DNA of 64,000 nucleotides from Methanocalculus natronophilus. GTDB taxonomy: Archaea > Halobacteriota > Methanomicrobia > Methanomicrobiales > Methanocorpusculaceae. Where the stretch lies: assembly GCF_038751955.1 (NCBI RefSeq), contig NZ_JBCEXH010000004.1, forward strand, positions 1-64,000, written 5' to 3'. The translations under genes were made by a program, and so were the position numbers. Each line of letters opens with the position of its first letter. Position 1 is the stretch's first letter. Positions 16,421 to 24,747 of this stretch are shown here, piece after piece. The notes under the pieces are model-generated. The model was not told the DNA's origin. It saw only the letters and a program-made list of their open reading frames with translations, and made no database searches.

Positions 16421-17491
16421 ATGGGCTCATCAAAGAAGGAAATTGAAGCAGATCCGGATACCAGGCCAAAAGCCCTCGTCACCGGGTGTGCCGGGTTCAT
16501 CGGGAGCACCCTGACCGACCGGCTGCTCGCAGACGGGTTTGCGGTGATCGGGATCGACCGTTTCTCGGACTACTATGCACGTGATCTAAAAGAAGAGAAC
16601 CTTGCTGCTGCCATGCAGCACCCCCGGTTCACCCTCATTGAAGCGGATATCGTGGAGATGACCACGTTCCCCGCAGTCGATTATGTCTTTCACCTTGCCG
16701 CCCAGGCAGGTGTCCGGGCATCCTGGGGGAGGAGCTTTGATATCTACACCCGCGACAACATCCAGGCGACCCAGCGGCTGCTGGATTTCTATGCAACTGA
16801 AGCCAATGCACCTGATGCCAATGCAACGGATGCGGCCGCACCCGCCGCCGCAACCGAAACCGGTGGGCGCCCATCTGAGCGGCTGAAGCGCTTCGTCTAC
16901 TCCTCCTCTTCATCAGTCTATGGCGACATTGAGCTCCCGATGCGTGAAGACCGGATGCTGCAGCCCGTCTCCCCCTATGGCGTCTCGAAGCTCGCCGCCG
17001 AGCACCTCTGCTACCTGTACTGGAAGAATTATGGGGTGCCGACTGTATCGCTCCGCTACTTCACAGTCTACGGCCCCCGGCAGCGGCCCGACATGGGAAT
17101 CAACAAGTTTGTCAAGGCCATCCTGAAGGGTGATCCGATCACCATCTATGGCGACGGAACCCAGACCCGCGACTTCACCTATATTGATGATGCCGTCGAG
17201 GCGAATGTGGCGGCGGCTCTCTGTGACGCCAACAATAGTGCTGTCTGTGGTGAGACCTTCAATATCGGCGGCGGCAACCGGATCAGTGTCCGGGATCTGA
17301 TCGCCGCCATTGAGGGGGCAACAGGCAAAACGGCGAGGATCGAGTATGCCGACGAGCAGAAAGGCGATGTCCAGGATACCTGGGCAGATGCGCAGAAGGC
17401 GGAGAAGGGCCTTGGGTGGTCTGCGAAGGTGCGGATTCACGAGGGGCTGGAGAGGTATGTGGCGTGGATTGATGGCGGGGATAGCCATTAA
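16421..17491 (+). CDS. NAD-dependent nucleotide-sugar epimerase (UDP-glucuronate 4-epimerase-like)
   Basis: About 356 residues from ATG 16421, chosen because AGGTG lies nine bases upstream (GTG 16409 is possible). Extended SDR: VTGCAGFIGSTLTDRLL, FHLAAQAGVRASWG, the catalytic YGVSK and LRYFTVYGPRQRPDM typical of UDP-GlcA/GlcNAc 4-epimerases. GCAGFIG replaces the usual GGAGFIG. Unusual feature: an Ala/Thr/Asn-rich low-complexity insert of about 25 residues between LLDFY and the SSSSVYGD strand, likely a surface loop. GC-rich compared with the later glycan genes. Confidence 0.87.
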   Translation: MGSSKKEIEADPDTRPKALVTGCAGFIGSTLTDRLLADGFAVIGIDRFSDYYARDLKEENLAAAMQHPRFTLIEADIVEMTTFPAVDYVFHLAAQAGVRASWGRSFDIYTRDNIQATQRLLDFYATEANAPDANATDAAAPAAATETGGRPSERLKRFVYSSSSSVYGDIELPMREDRMLQPVSPYGVSKLAAEHLCYLYWKNYGVPTVSLRYFTVYGPRQRPDMGINKFVKAILKGDPITIYGDGTQTRDFTYIDDAVEANVAAALCDANNSAVCGETFNIGGGNRISVRDLIAAIEGATGKTARIEYADEQKGDVQDTWADAQKAEKGLGWSAKVRIHEGLERYVAWIDGGDSH

Positions 17492-17534
17492 TCTGACCTG
17501 ACATGGCCTCTTCTTTGTATTTTGTATTTTCCCG

Positions 17535-17745
17535 TTAGATAGGATTTGTGTTCAGATCAGGTTCTGTAACTCTTGCAGGTATATCTCTGGCAGGCATATC
17601 TTCCTGTCCGGGCGTATCGATACACTGCCTGAGCCAGAGCTCCGTGCAGATTATCCGCCAGATTTCGCCTGAATAGGAGCTCGCCTGAATAGGAGGAGCG
17701 GCCCTCGACGAAGTCACGGTAGGTTGCAAGCACCTCGTCTGCATT
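17535..17745 (-). pseudogene. Detached C-terminal coding tail of asnB
   Basis: Beyond the asnB TGA at 17746-17748 the same frame continues NADEVLATYRDFVEGRSSYSGE, the expected family C-terminus. It then meets a 16-bp tandem duplication (17664-17679 and 17680-17695). The duplication shifts the frame, after which SSYSGEIWRIICTELWLRQ reads on in the new frame. So the tail was once coding and has been cut off by a nonsense codon (TGA in the position of a Trp codon) plus a duplication. Confidence 0.75.
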
Positions 17746-19443
17746 TCAGTAGGGGCGTGATCTGAATGAGGGTAAGGTGAGGATCTTTACAATTTTGGGC
17801 TGCATTGCCTCCTTCATCCATACTTCCTCTGGTGTTGAGAAGCCGCGCTTATCCATCCGGCACCTGATTGTTTCCGGAAGGAGTCCTTTTGTTGCTTTTC
17901 TCAGGATATATTTTGTAATGCCTCCCCTGATCTTCTGATCTTCAGGAAGTGATGCGAGGTATTCAACCAGGCGGTAGTCGAGGAACGGAACACGCGACTC
18001 AATTGAGAAGGCCATTGATGTCCTGTCTTCCCAGTGGAGCATGTAGGGGAGGTTTGCACGGGTGAGATCGACTGCTAATGCTTCTCCAAGGGTACCCTGG
18101 TATCTGGGAAGGGGATCAGCCCCTACAATCCTGATCAATCCACGTCGCTTCCTCCGGGTGATGACCTGGTGTAGTGCAAACCAGAAGAAGCTCCGGTGAT
18201 GCCGGAGGATACCGATCACCTCCTTAATCGCAATGAGGGGATGACTGGCCCTGATCAGGCCCCGGAGATGTGGGATGTGGTAGGCGATATAACCTCCAAG
18301 CAGCTCATCTGCACCCTGACCGTCCAGAACAACCTTGACATGTCTGCTCGCTTTCCGCATCACACAGTACTGGGAATACATGGTGAGGCTTGCGAATGGC
18401 TCATCATTGCTGTAGAGGAGGTGATCGAGATCCTCCCATATTGTCTCTGGTCCTGGATAGGTTGGATGTGATCTGACGTGTGTATCGTCTGCAATGATGT
18501 CGATGTACTCACTCTCATCAAACTGCTTATCTGAGAAACATGCTGAGAAGGTATTCTGGAGTTCATTGCCATTGTTGGAATTATCGTGTCGAAGCACCCT
18601 GTTAATAAGTGCGGTGAGAGTTGAGGAGTCAAGTCCGCCTGAGAGGCAGGTTCCAACCGGCACGTCAGATCTGAGATGCAGCCTGACTGCATCTTTCATC
18701 AGGGCAAGAAAATCCTCAGCATACTCTTCATCGGTTGTCGAGGTTGTTCTGAGTGCCGGGTTCATGGAGATCTCCCAGTATGGGATCTGTTCTCCGACAC
18801 CTGCTTCTGTCACAGTCAGGGTATGGCCGGGAAGGATCTGGAAGATGCCGTCAAAGAGGGTTTCTTCTGTATGATCGGTTAACGCCCATCCAAGGAAGTC
18901 AGAGAGGCGTGCTTCGTTTACGGATCTTCCAATACATGGGTGTTCCCTTAGTGCCTTGATCTCGGATGCGAAGATGAATGAACCGTTCATTATTAAATAA
19001 TAGAACGGCTTAATCCCGAAACGATCACGTGCGCAGAAGAGCTCCTCTCTCATACTATCCCAGAGTGCAAATGCCCACATCCCATTGAAGCGTGACAGGC
19101 ATTCTGCACCCCACTCTTCATAGGCATGAATAATCACCTCGGTATCAGATTCGGAACTAAATGTATGGCCAAGATCCCGGAGTTCCTCTCGCAATTCCTT
19201 ATAATTGTAGATCTCACCGTTGTAGACGATCCAGATGGTCTCATCCTGATTTGACATCGGTTGGTTACCGGTTTCCGAGAGGTCGATGATCGCAAGGCGA
19301 CGGTGTGCAAGGCCGATCCGGTCGTCTACATAGACTCCATCGCCATCCGGTCCCCGGTGAGCAAGGGTTTGAGACATCCGGTGGAGAAGGTCAGGACTGA
19401 CCTGCCCGCCACCTATGATACACTGCCCTGCAATGCCGCACAT
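17746..19443 (-). CDS. asnB: Glutamine-dependent asparagine synthetase family, C-terminally truncated
   Basis: About 565 residues from ATG 19443, which puts the nucleophile Cys directly after Met (MCGIAG), as required for Ntn glutaminase maturation. Glutaminase features: AHRGPDGDGV, RLAIIDLS, YNGEIYNY. Synthetase features: the PP-loop GTCLSGGLDSSTLTAL and DGQGADELLGGY. In sugar loci this family often makes amides or modifies sugar acids rather than asparagine. It lacks about 50 C-terminal residues because of the TGA described in the next-door tail; activity is uncertain because the catalytic motifs remain. Confidence 0.85.
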   Translation of the reverse strand: MCGIAGQCIIGGGQVSPDLLHRMSQTLAHRGPDGDGVYVDDRIGLAHRRLAIIDLSETGNQPMSNQDETIWIVYNGEIYNYKELREELRDLGHTFSSESDTEVIIHAYEEWGAECLSRFNGMWAFALWDSMREELFCARDRFGIKPFYYLIMNGSFIFASEIKALREHPCIGRSVNEARLSDFLGWALTDHTEETLFDGIFQILPGHTLTVTEAGVGEQIPYWEISMNPALRTTSTTDEEYAEDFLALMKDAVRLHLRSDVPVGTCLSGGLDSSTLTALINRVLRHDNSNNGNELQNTFSACFSDKQFDESEYIDIIADDTHVRSHPTYPGPETIWEDLDHLLYSNDEPFASLTMYSQYCVMRKASRHVKVVLDGQGADELLGGYIAYHIPHLRGLIRASHPLIAIKEVIGILRHHRSFFWFALHQVITRRKRRGLIRIVGADPLPRYQGTLGEALAVDLTRANLPYMLHWEDRTSMAFSIESRVPFLDYRLVEYLASLPEDQKIRGGITKYILRKATKGLLPETIRCRMDKRGFSTPEEVWMKEAMQPKIVKILTLPSFRSRPY

Positions 19444-19542
19444 GGAATACATCTACGGCTTGAGAAGGTAAAAATTATACTCAGACAAGTGTATCTGGGC
19501 CAATTTGGGTGTGGTATTATACACGCCATCTTCGATTAAATG

Positions 19543-20667
19543 TTACTGCTTCTTTGAGGTACTCTCCCACACCCGCATGTCTTTTCCCAGGTTGAGGAGT
19601 CCTCTGAGGAGATATGCCTGGTTTGTTACAAAGGCTGTTATGATATTGCTCTTCGAGATGAGGCTGATTGCTAGAAATGCAGCAATTGCTCCAATGGGTA
19701 GGAGAAAATTGATGAGAAGAAGGCTGGTCAGCAGGAAGATACAACTGATGAAGAAGAGGAGAGGAGTTAGAAGGTACATCATTATTCTGAGCGGGTAGAA
19801 GAGTCGTGAAAATGGTCTCTTTTTCTTCAATAAGTCAAAATTTGCGACTGTTGCCTCAATCAGCCTGGTGGCTCTCCGGATCTTTTGTTTATATTGTCTT
19901 GAAAAGTTCTCTGGTATATCCTCGTAAACAACAGCATCAATTTCATAGACTGCCCTGTATCCGCGTCTGATAGCTTCAAAAGCGGTGTTTGCATCGTCTG
20001 CACCACGGCGATCATCGATCCGATGCACGCGATCTTTTTTAAATGCAACAAGCCCGCCATTAAAGTTATATGTTGAATCGACTGCGCTCTCCCATGCACA
20101 CATCCTCCCATAGTAGTCGCGATATGTGTTCTCTATTTGGGATGTGTGTGTCAATTCTTCAGGGAGTGGCCTGAGATCACCACAGACTGCAGCAATCCTA
20201 TCTTCGCTCATGAGCCTTGTGATCAGCTTTTTAAGAGCATTTTTCTCAAAGAAGACATCGGCATCTGTTGTAACCAGAATGGAATGGCTTGCAGCTTCGA
20301 TCGCTCTGTTAATGGATCTGTTTGTCCCCATACGTTCCTGGTTCTTCATTACCGTATTGTTGATGCCCGCCTCCCGACAAGCATCTTCTGCATCCCCAAG
20401 TGTATTATCTGATGAACAGTCATCAACAAGAATTATTTCATATTTATCGATTGGATACTCGGATTCTTTTATATTGAAGATCCTCTCCCTGATAACTGAT
20501 GCTTCGTTGTATGCTGCAATGATGATACTGATCTCCGGATAATCCTCTGGTTCCTGAGCAGGGACTTCTTTTTTTCCCAGATGAATTCCTGTAAAGAAAA
20601 CAAGGTAGGGAAAGATTGCGACGACGAGGATGAAGAATCCAATGAAGAGGGTTAAAGAAAGCAGCAT
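19543..20667 (-). CDS. Membrane-anchored family 2 glycosyltransferase
   Basis: About 374 residues from ATG 20667. One N-terminal membrane helix (LLSLTLFIGFFILVVAIFPYLVFF) comes first, then a GT-A domain with ISIIIAAYNEASVI, VDDCSSDNT, TTDADVFFEKN (DxD) and an RRGADDANTAFEAIRRGY acceptor region, then QYKQKIRRATR and two or three C-terminal helices. This is the layout of processive or lipid-linked-sugar GT2 enzymes. The longer frame to 20754 runs past a TATATAAA-like box, so ATG 20667 is preferred and the transcript may be nearly leaderless. Divergent from aglB. Confidence 0.85.
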   Translation of the reverse strand: MLLSLTLFIGFFILVVAIFPYLVFFTGIHLGKKEVPAQEPEDYPEISIIIAAYNEASVIRERIFNIKESEYPIDKYEIILVDDCSSDNTLGDAEDACREAGINNTVMKNQERMGTNRSINRAIEAASHSILVTTDADVFFEKNALKKLITRLMSEDRIAAVCGDLRPLPEELTHTSQIENTYRDYYGRMCAWESAVDSTYNFNGGLVAFKKDRVHRIDDRRGADDANTAFEAIRRGYRAVYEIDAVVYEDIPENFSRQYKQKIRRATRLIEATVANFDLLKKKRPFSRLFYPLRIMMYLLTPLLFFISCIFLLTSLLLINFLLPIGAIAAFLAISLISKSNIITAFVTNQAYLLRGLLNLGKDMRVWESTSKKQ

Positions 20668-20724
20668 TAGTACATTTTTATGGGAGGATATATAAATGAC
20701 TTCGGAAGGGTTTGAGGTTATGAG

Positions 20725-20788
20725 GCCATCAAAACAAATGACCCTGAATTTCATCCCATCAAATCAGGATGGGGTTTGTTTTGATGGC
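20725..20788. promoter_or_regulatory. Perfect 14-bp inverted repeat in the GT2/aglB divergent promoter region
   Basis: GCCATCAAAACAAA at 20725-20738 is repeated exactly inverted as TTTGTTTTGATGGC at 20775-20788, with a 36-base middle that itself contains CCCAT/ATGGG and CCTGA/TCAGG pairs. It lies between the candidate TATA boxes of the GT2 gene (about 20685-20698, minus strand) and aglB (about 20815-20825). It could be an operator shared by both genes or a small structured element. Confidence 0.5.
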
Positions 20789-20850
20789 TCCGATGGCTTC
20801 TGTGCTTTCATGATCCATTTTTATTATGATCAAATGCATAGAATGATCAC

Positions 20851-23511
20851 ATGCTTAAGGGGTCAGATATTCAAATACAAAAGCGGACGGTACGATATCT
20901 TTTCATCGCCGTCTGTCTCGTCGCGTTTGCCCTCCTCACATTCTGGTTTCGGACACTCCCGGTCTCCCAGATTGCTACCGAGCACTGGGCCAGCCTCATT
21001 GCTGTTGGCTGTCCGGATGTCTGGTTCAGTCTCCGGCAGATTGAACAGATCGTGACACATTTTCCATCATACTCGTGGTTTGACCCGATGACTGGTTTCC
21101 CGGATGGTCGGGTAGTTCATTGGGGCCCACTTTATCCATTAATGGCTTCGGTACTCGTTCTCCTGATGGGAGCATCAACACGGCCTGAGATGATGTATGT
21201 TGCTTCGTTTCTCTCTCCCCTGATGGCGGTTGCAATGGTCCCGGTGATGTATGGGCTCGGCGCAAAGCTTGTGGACTGGAAGACGGGGCTTGTGTCTGCC
21301 GGGTTTATCTCGATTGTTGCCGGGCAGTATGCGTATCGTTCGCTCTACTCGTTTATCGATCATCATATCACCGAGACGCTCTTCTCGGCACTCTTCTGTT
21401 TGTGTTTTATCATCGCGATGATGAAGCTGAAGGAGAGCGGGGTGCGCCTTACAGATCTGGAGAGCCTGAAAAATCCGGTACTGATCTATCCTGCGCTTGC
21501 GGGCTTTGCGTTTCTCCTTGGCATGTACAACATGGGGACAATGCTTGTCTTCCTCCTTCTTGTTGCCGTCTATACCCTTATCCAGATGATCGTGGATCAT
21601 ATCAGAAAGCAAGAGACGGATTATCTTGTCGTGACAAATGCGGTCACATTTTTCGTTGTGATAATCGGTCTTATCCCCTTTGGGCTGGTTCACACCGGGT
21701 TTGGGCTGGGCCGCTATAACGTTGGCAATCTTCTGCTCGCCTTATTTGTTATTATTGGATCCCTCCTTCTCTATGCTATCTCTCGGTATCTGGCAGATCG
21801 CCCCTGGTACTATTACCCTGCGTCCCTTGCGGGTTTGTGTGTGATCTCATGGATTGTTGGTAATCTTGCCCTTCCTACAGTATTTGGTGCCTGGTATGGG
21901 CGGTTTAGCAGTGTTGTCGGGATGGGTGCAACGACGCTGACTGTCCAGGAGGCGATGCCCTGGCAGTTTGCAAACGCGGTATCGGTATTTAACTGGGGCT
22001 GGATCCTCGTTGCCGGGGGGGTTTTGTATCTCCTGTACCTGATATGGAAGAGAAACGATGCACCTGCCCTCTTCACGCTCGTCTGGTTTGCGCTCATCCT
22101 CTTCATGACCATGCGGCAGGTCCGGTTTGAATACTACCTGGCCGCAAATATTGCCCTGATGGCGGCGATATGTGTTGGTGCTGTCATGCAGATCGGCGGC
22201 CGGGATCTGCTCCGGCTCACTGGCATTGCGAAATTCCTCAAGCCTAAGGATGACGCCGTGCCTCCGGAGGATCTTCCTGATATCCCGGAAAAGCCCGGAA
22301 AGAAGGGACAAAAACAGAAAAAGGATCAGCAGAAAAGAAAGGAGCGGAAAAAAGCCCCGGCAGAACCGCCTGCAAGCCCGCTCCGATCAGGCCTGCTCGT
22401 TGTGACAGTACTCATCGCCCTTCTCTTTGTACATTCCGGAGCCTCGGCGAATTATACGATCGGCACTAATGTCAGGGAGGGTATTAATTCAGACTGGCTG
22501 GTTGCACTCACATGGCTTGGAGAGAATTCGCCGGATCCTGGTGTGGACTATTATGAGATCTATGATTCACCACAAGCACGCGATGTCTTTGAGTATCCGC
22601 CAGAAGCATATGGGGTTCTCTCCTGGTGGGATTATGGCCACTGGATAACGTTTGTCTCAAAGAGAATACCGGTTGCAAATCCGTTCCAGCAAAATGCACG
22701 AACGTCTGCTCATTTCTTCATGGAGACAGATGTCGATGCTGCATCAGCAATGCTTGATGATCTTGGCGTCAGGTATATTATCACCGACATTGAGATGACA
22801 ACCGGCAAGTTCTGGGCAATGGCAACCTGGCACGATCCGGTGAATGCGACTGGCCACTTCCAGAAGCGGGTTCTCTACGAGGAGTCTGCGGGCTCATATT
22901 CACAGGTACAGCTCCAGCGCGAGAGTTATTTCCAGACGATGATCCAGCGGCTCCATGCGTTTGATGGATCTGCAGTAGTTCCAGAACAGATACTGGTTGT
23001 TCAGTCCGCGCCAGCAAATGAGCTTGGCATTGCCGATACCTCAACACCTGTGATCATTGGTGTTGGTGAGACAGAATCGGTTGATGAGGCGCGGGCATAT
23101 ATTGCTGAATTTGAGAAGACGGCACCTGCCGGCCAGACAGCCGAGATCCTCTCCCCCGAGATGTTTGTCTCTTCTACTGAGCTGGACGCACTCCCAAATA
23201 TCCGGCTTGTATATGAATCGCCGACAAATGTTCTCAGGGACGGCGGCGACATCAGGTACGTGAAGGTCTTTGAAGTTGTGCCTGGTGCTGTTCTCGAGGG
23301 TGAAGGGATGATTGAGGTGCCAGTTGAGACGAATACCGGCCGCACATTCACCTATCGGCAGGAGAGCCGGGATGGGGTATTTGTACTGCCGTATCCAACC
23401 GAGGCAGGGCCTGATGATGTGGTTGTGGCAACAGGACCGTACCGGATTGTTGAGACCGGGCAGGAGGTATCTGTTCCATACCAGGCGGTGATTGAGGGAT
23501 TGAGGATCTAA
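20851..23511 (+). CDS. aglB: Dolichyl-phosphooligosaccharide-protein glycotransferase (STT3 family)
   Basis: 886 residues. It transfers lipid-linked glycan to Asn in NxS/T sequons on the outer face of the membrane. The N-terminal half has many membrane helices. PDVWFSLRQIEQ with D56 matches the first catalytic acidic motif, and FIDHHITET the second. The signature WWDYG is at residues 592-596, just after the last helix, followed by a soluble C-terminal domain. A Lys/Glu-rich cytoplasmic-type loop (about residues 475-505) is notable. ATG 20851 lies about 28 bases from a T/A-rich box, suggesting a leaderless mRNA. Confidence 0.95.
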   Translation: MLKGSDIQIQKRTVRYLFIAVCLVAFALLTFWFRTLPVSQIATEHWASLIAVGCPDVWFSLRQIEQIVTHFPSYSWFDPMTGFPDGRVVHWGPLYPLMASVLVLLMGASTRPEMMYVASFLSPLMAVAMVPVMYGLGAKLVDWKTGLVSAGFISIVAGQYAYRSLYSFIDHHITETLFSALFCLCFIIAMMKLKESGVRLTDLESLKNPVLIYPALAGFAFLLGMYNMGTMLVFLLLVAVYTLIQMIVDHIRKQETDYLVVTNAVTFFVVIIGLIPFGLVHTGFGLGRYNVGNLLLALFVIIGSLLLYAISRYLADRPWYYYPASLAGLCVISWIVGNLALPTVFGAWYGRFSSVVGMGATTLTVQEAMPWQFANAVSVFNWGWILVAGGVLYLLYLIWKRNDAPALFTLVWFALILFMTMRQVRFEYYLAANIALMAAICVGAVMQIGGRDLLRLTGIAKFLKPKDDAVPPEDLPDIPEKPGKKGQKQKKDQQKRKERKKAPAEPPASPLRSGLLVVTVLIALLFVHSGASANYTIGTNVREGINSDWLVALTWLGENSPDPGVDYYEIYDSPQARDVFEYPPEAYGVLSWWDYGHWITFVSKRIPVANPFQQNARTSAHFFMETDVDAASAMLDDLGVRYIITDIEMTTGKFWAMATWHDPVNATGHFQKRVLYEESAGSYSQVQLQRESYFQTMIQRLHAFDGSAVVPEQILVVQSAPANELGIADTSTPVIIGVGETESVDEARAYIAEFEKTAPAGQTAEILSPEMFVSSTELDALPNIRLVYESPTNVLRDGGDIRYVKVFEVVPGAVLEGEGMIEVPVETNTGRTFTYRQESRDGVFVLPYPTEAGPDDVVVATGPYRIVETGQEVSVPYQAVIEGLRI

Positions 23512-23565
23512 AAAGAGGGTTTCCTCATATCTTTTTTGGGTTCTTCTCCATATTTCTGAACCTCC

Positions 23566-23757
23566 CCACCGCCTCCGATACCCGCGCCGCATGTGCTTCA
23601 ATCACTTTTCATGATCTCGGTGTTGCATTGGGATCGATTTTCCCGCGGGTAGGAGAGATATCTGTAGATCTGAAGTGAGGATGATACCTCGATACCTTCC
23701 AATAATTACTCATGAATCAGGAAAACCTGGGCGAATCAGAAATTTGGAGAAGAGTCT
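23566..23757 (+). repeat. Diverged repeat, copy 2 (partner at 283-440)
   Basis: Contains the same ordered blocks as copy 1 near the left edge of the window. It lies between the end of aglB and the Phd-like remnant. Apart from this I see nothing in 23512-23711. Confidence 0.4.
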
Positions 23758-24038
23758 TATTGATGAGCGGGGGGGAGCGTACTGCAGTCACCCAGCCTCT
23801 TGAAGCGTACGAGCAGTTGCAGGAAGATCTCCATGATCTGACCATGGTGGCAGAGCGAAGAACTGAATCGACAACCACACTTGAAGAGCAGAAAAAAGCG
23901 GCTCTGAATTTGTATTATCACGACAATTCTCCTCCTCAAGGCTCAGCGGAATACCTATATCCCTTCAGGTATACTTTAGTATATGGCAGGAGAAGTGACC
24001 ACCATCAAAATTACTCCCGGTGTGAAACAAAGACTTGA
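23712..24038 (+). pseudogene. Remnant of a Phd/RelB-like antitoxin
   Basis: Residues ~25-60 read VTQPLEAYEQLQEDLHDLTMVAERRTESTTTLEEQKK, resembling the C-terminal part of Phd-type antitoxins (LEDLHDLAVVAERR..). The normal N-terminal DNA-binding part is not recognisable. After the LEEQKK block the frame runs on through the promoter of the next TA pair and into its antitoxin gene in the wrong frame, so the true end has been lost. Probably a relic. Confidence 0.4.
23951..23983 (+). promoter_or_regulatory. Palindromic operator/promoter of TA pair 2
   Basis: ATACCT (23951-23956), ten bases, AGGTAT (23967-23972), then TATACTTTAGTATA leading into ATG 23983: the same layout as at 11571-11603. The shared block begins around GCGGAATACC and is conserved up to the start codon, which points to functional constraint or recent duplication. 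Confidence 0.6.
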
Positions 24039-24219
24039 TACGTTGAGACGATTTCCCCGCGAGTCTTATAACGAGATAATCTCACGGCTTGCAGCGGAAA
24101 ATGAGGAAGAAGGAATTACTGAAGAAGATATCTGTGATATTGAGGAAGCGCTTGAGGATATCAAGGCGGGCCGTGTATATTCGACTGCTCAGCTGAAAGA
24201 GAAACTCGGTCTTGATTGA
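23983..24219 (+). CDS. Antitoxin of RelE-type pair 2
   Basis: 78 residues, paralogous to 11603-11839. The N-terminal TTIKITPGVKQRLDTL and C-terminal KAGRVYSTAQLKEKLGLD are almost unchanged; most differences are conservative and lie in the middle (ENEEEGITEEDICDIEEA). The stop directly abuts the toxin ATG. Confidence 0.8.
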   Translation: MAGEVTTIKITPGVKQRLDTLRRFPRESYNEIISRLAAENEEEGITEEDICDIEEALEDIKAGRVYSTAQLKEKLGLD

Positions 24220-24480
24220 ATGGAATATGCAATTGTCTGGACCGACAAATCCCGAAAAAACCTTGAAAAAATACCAAAAAAAACCGCTGCAAGGATCATC
24301 GAGCGTGTCGACGATATTCGTGACGATCCCTTTCCGCACATTGACCGGTTGGCGGGATCACCCTGGTATAAATACCGGGTGGGCAAATACAGGGTTATTC
24401 TTGATATAAAACGAAATGCGTTGATCATATTTGTGATTAAGGTTGGTCCAAGAAGGGTCGTCTACAGAAACCTTGAGTGA
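24220..24480 (+). CDS. RelE-family toxin of pair 2
   Basis: 86 residues, paralogue of 11840-12100: IVWTDKSRKNLEKI, AARIIERVDDI, DDPFPHIDRLAGS, YRVGKYRVILDI. Both pairs look intact, so the host carries two similar modules; whether each antitoxin neutralises the other toxin is open. It lies between aglB and a truncated tnpB. Confidence 0.87.
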   Translation: MEYAIVWTDKSRKNLEKIPKKTAARIIERVDDIRDDPFPHIDRLAGSPWYKYRVGKYRVILDIKRNALIIFVIKVGPRRVVYRNLE

Positions 24481-24657
24481 TGGGATTTGCCGTTTGGAGG
24501 TGAGAGTTGGGAAACGATATAATGCAGATATCTTCTCATACAATCCGATCTATGCTTCTTTCCCCCCCCCCGTTTATCGGGCTTGTGAAGTCGTTTTACG
24601 TCTCTTTCGTTTTCGGAATGAATATGGCTCGCCAGATCATTTCAGAATCATCTAAAT

Positions 24658-24699
24658 GGGCGAGGAGACTCCGGCATTCATGCCGGGGAGAAATCGCCC
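24658..24699. other. Nested hairpin upstream of tnpB remnant
   Basis: GGGCGA (24658-24663) pairs with TCGCCC (24694-24699), and inside it CTCCGGCATTCATGCCGGGG forms a second strong stem. The structure sits about 50 bases before the truncated tnpB, in the place of an IS605-type left end, or it may be the scaffold-RNA end of a lost neighbouring element. Confidence 0.4.
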
Positions 24700-24747
24700 G
24701 AAATTGAAACATAACGTATAACGTGTGGTACAACCCAAATCGATATA

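Noticed and set aside
21175-21693. Minus-strand 172-codon frame within aglB
   Set aside because: His/Arg/Lys-rich antisense translation of membrane-segment codons; no independent evidence.
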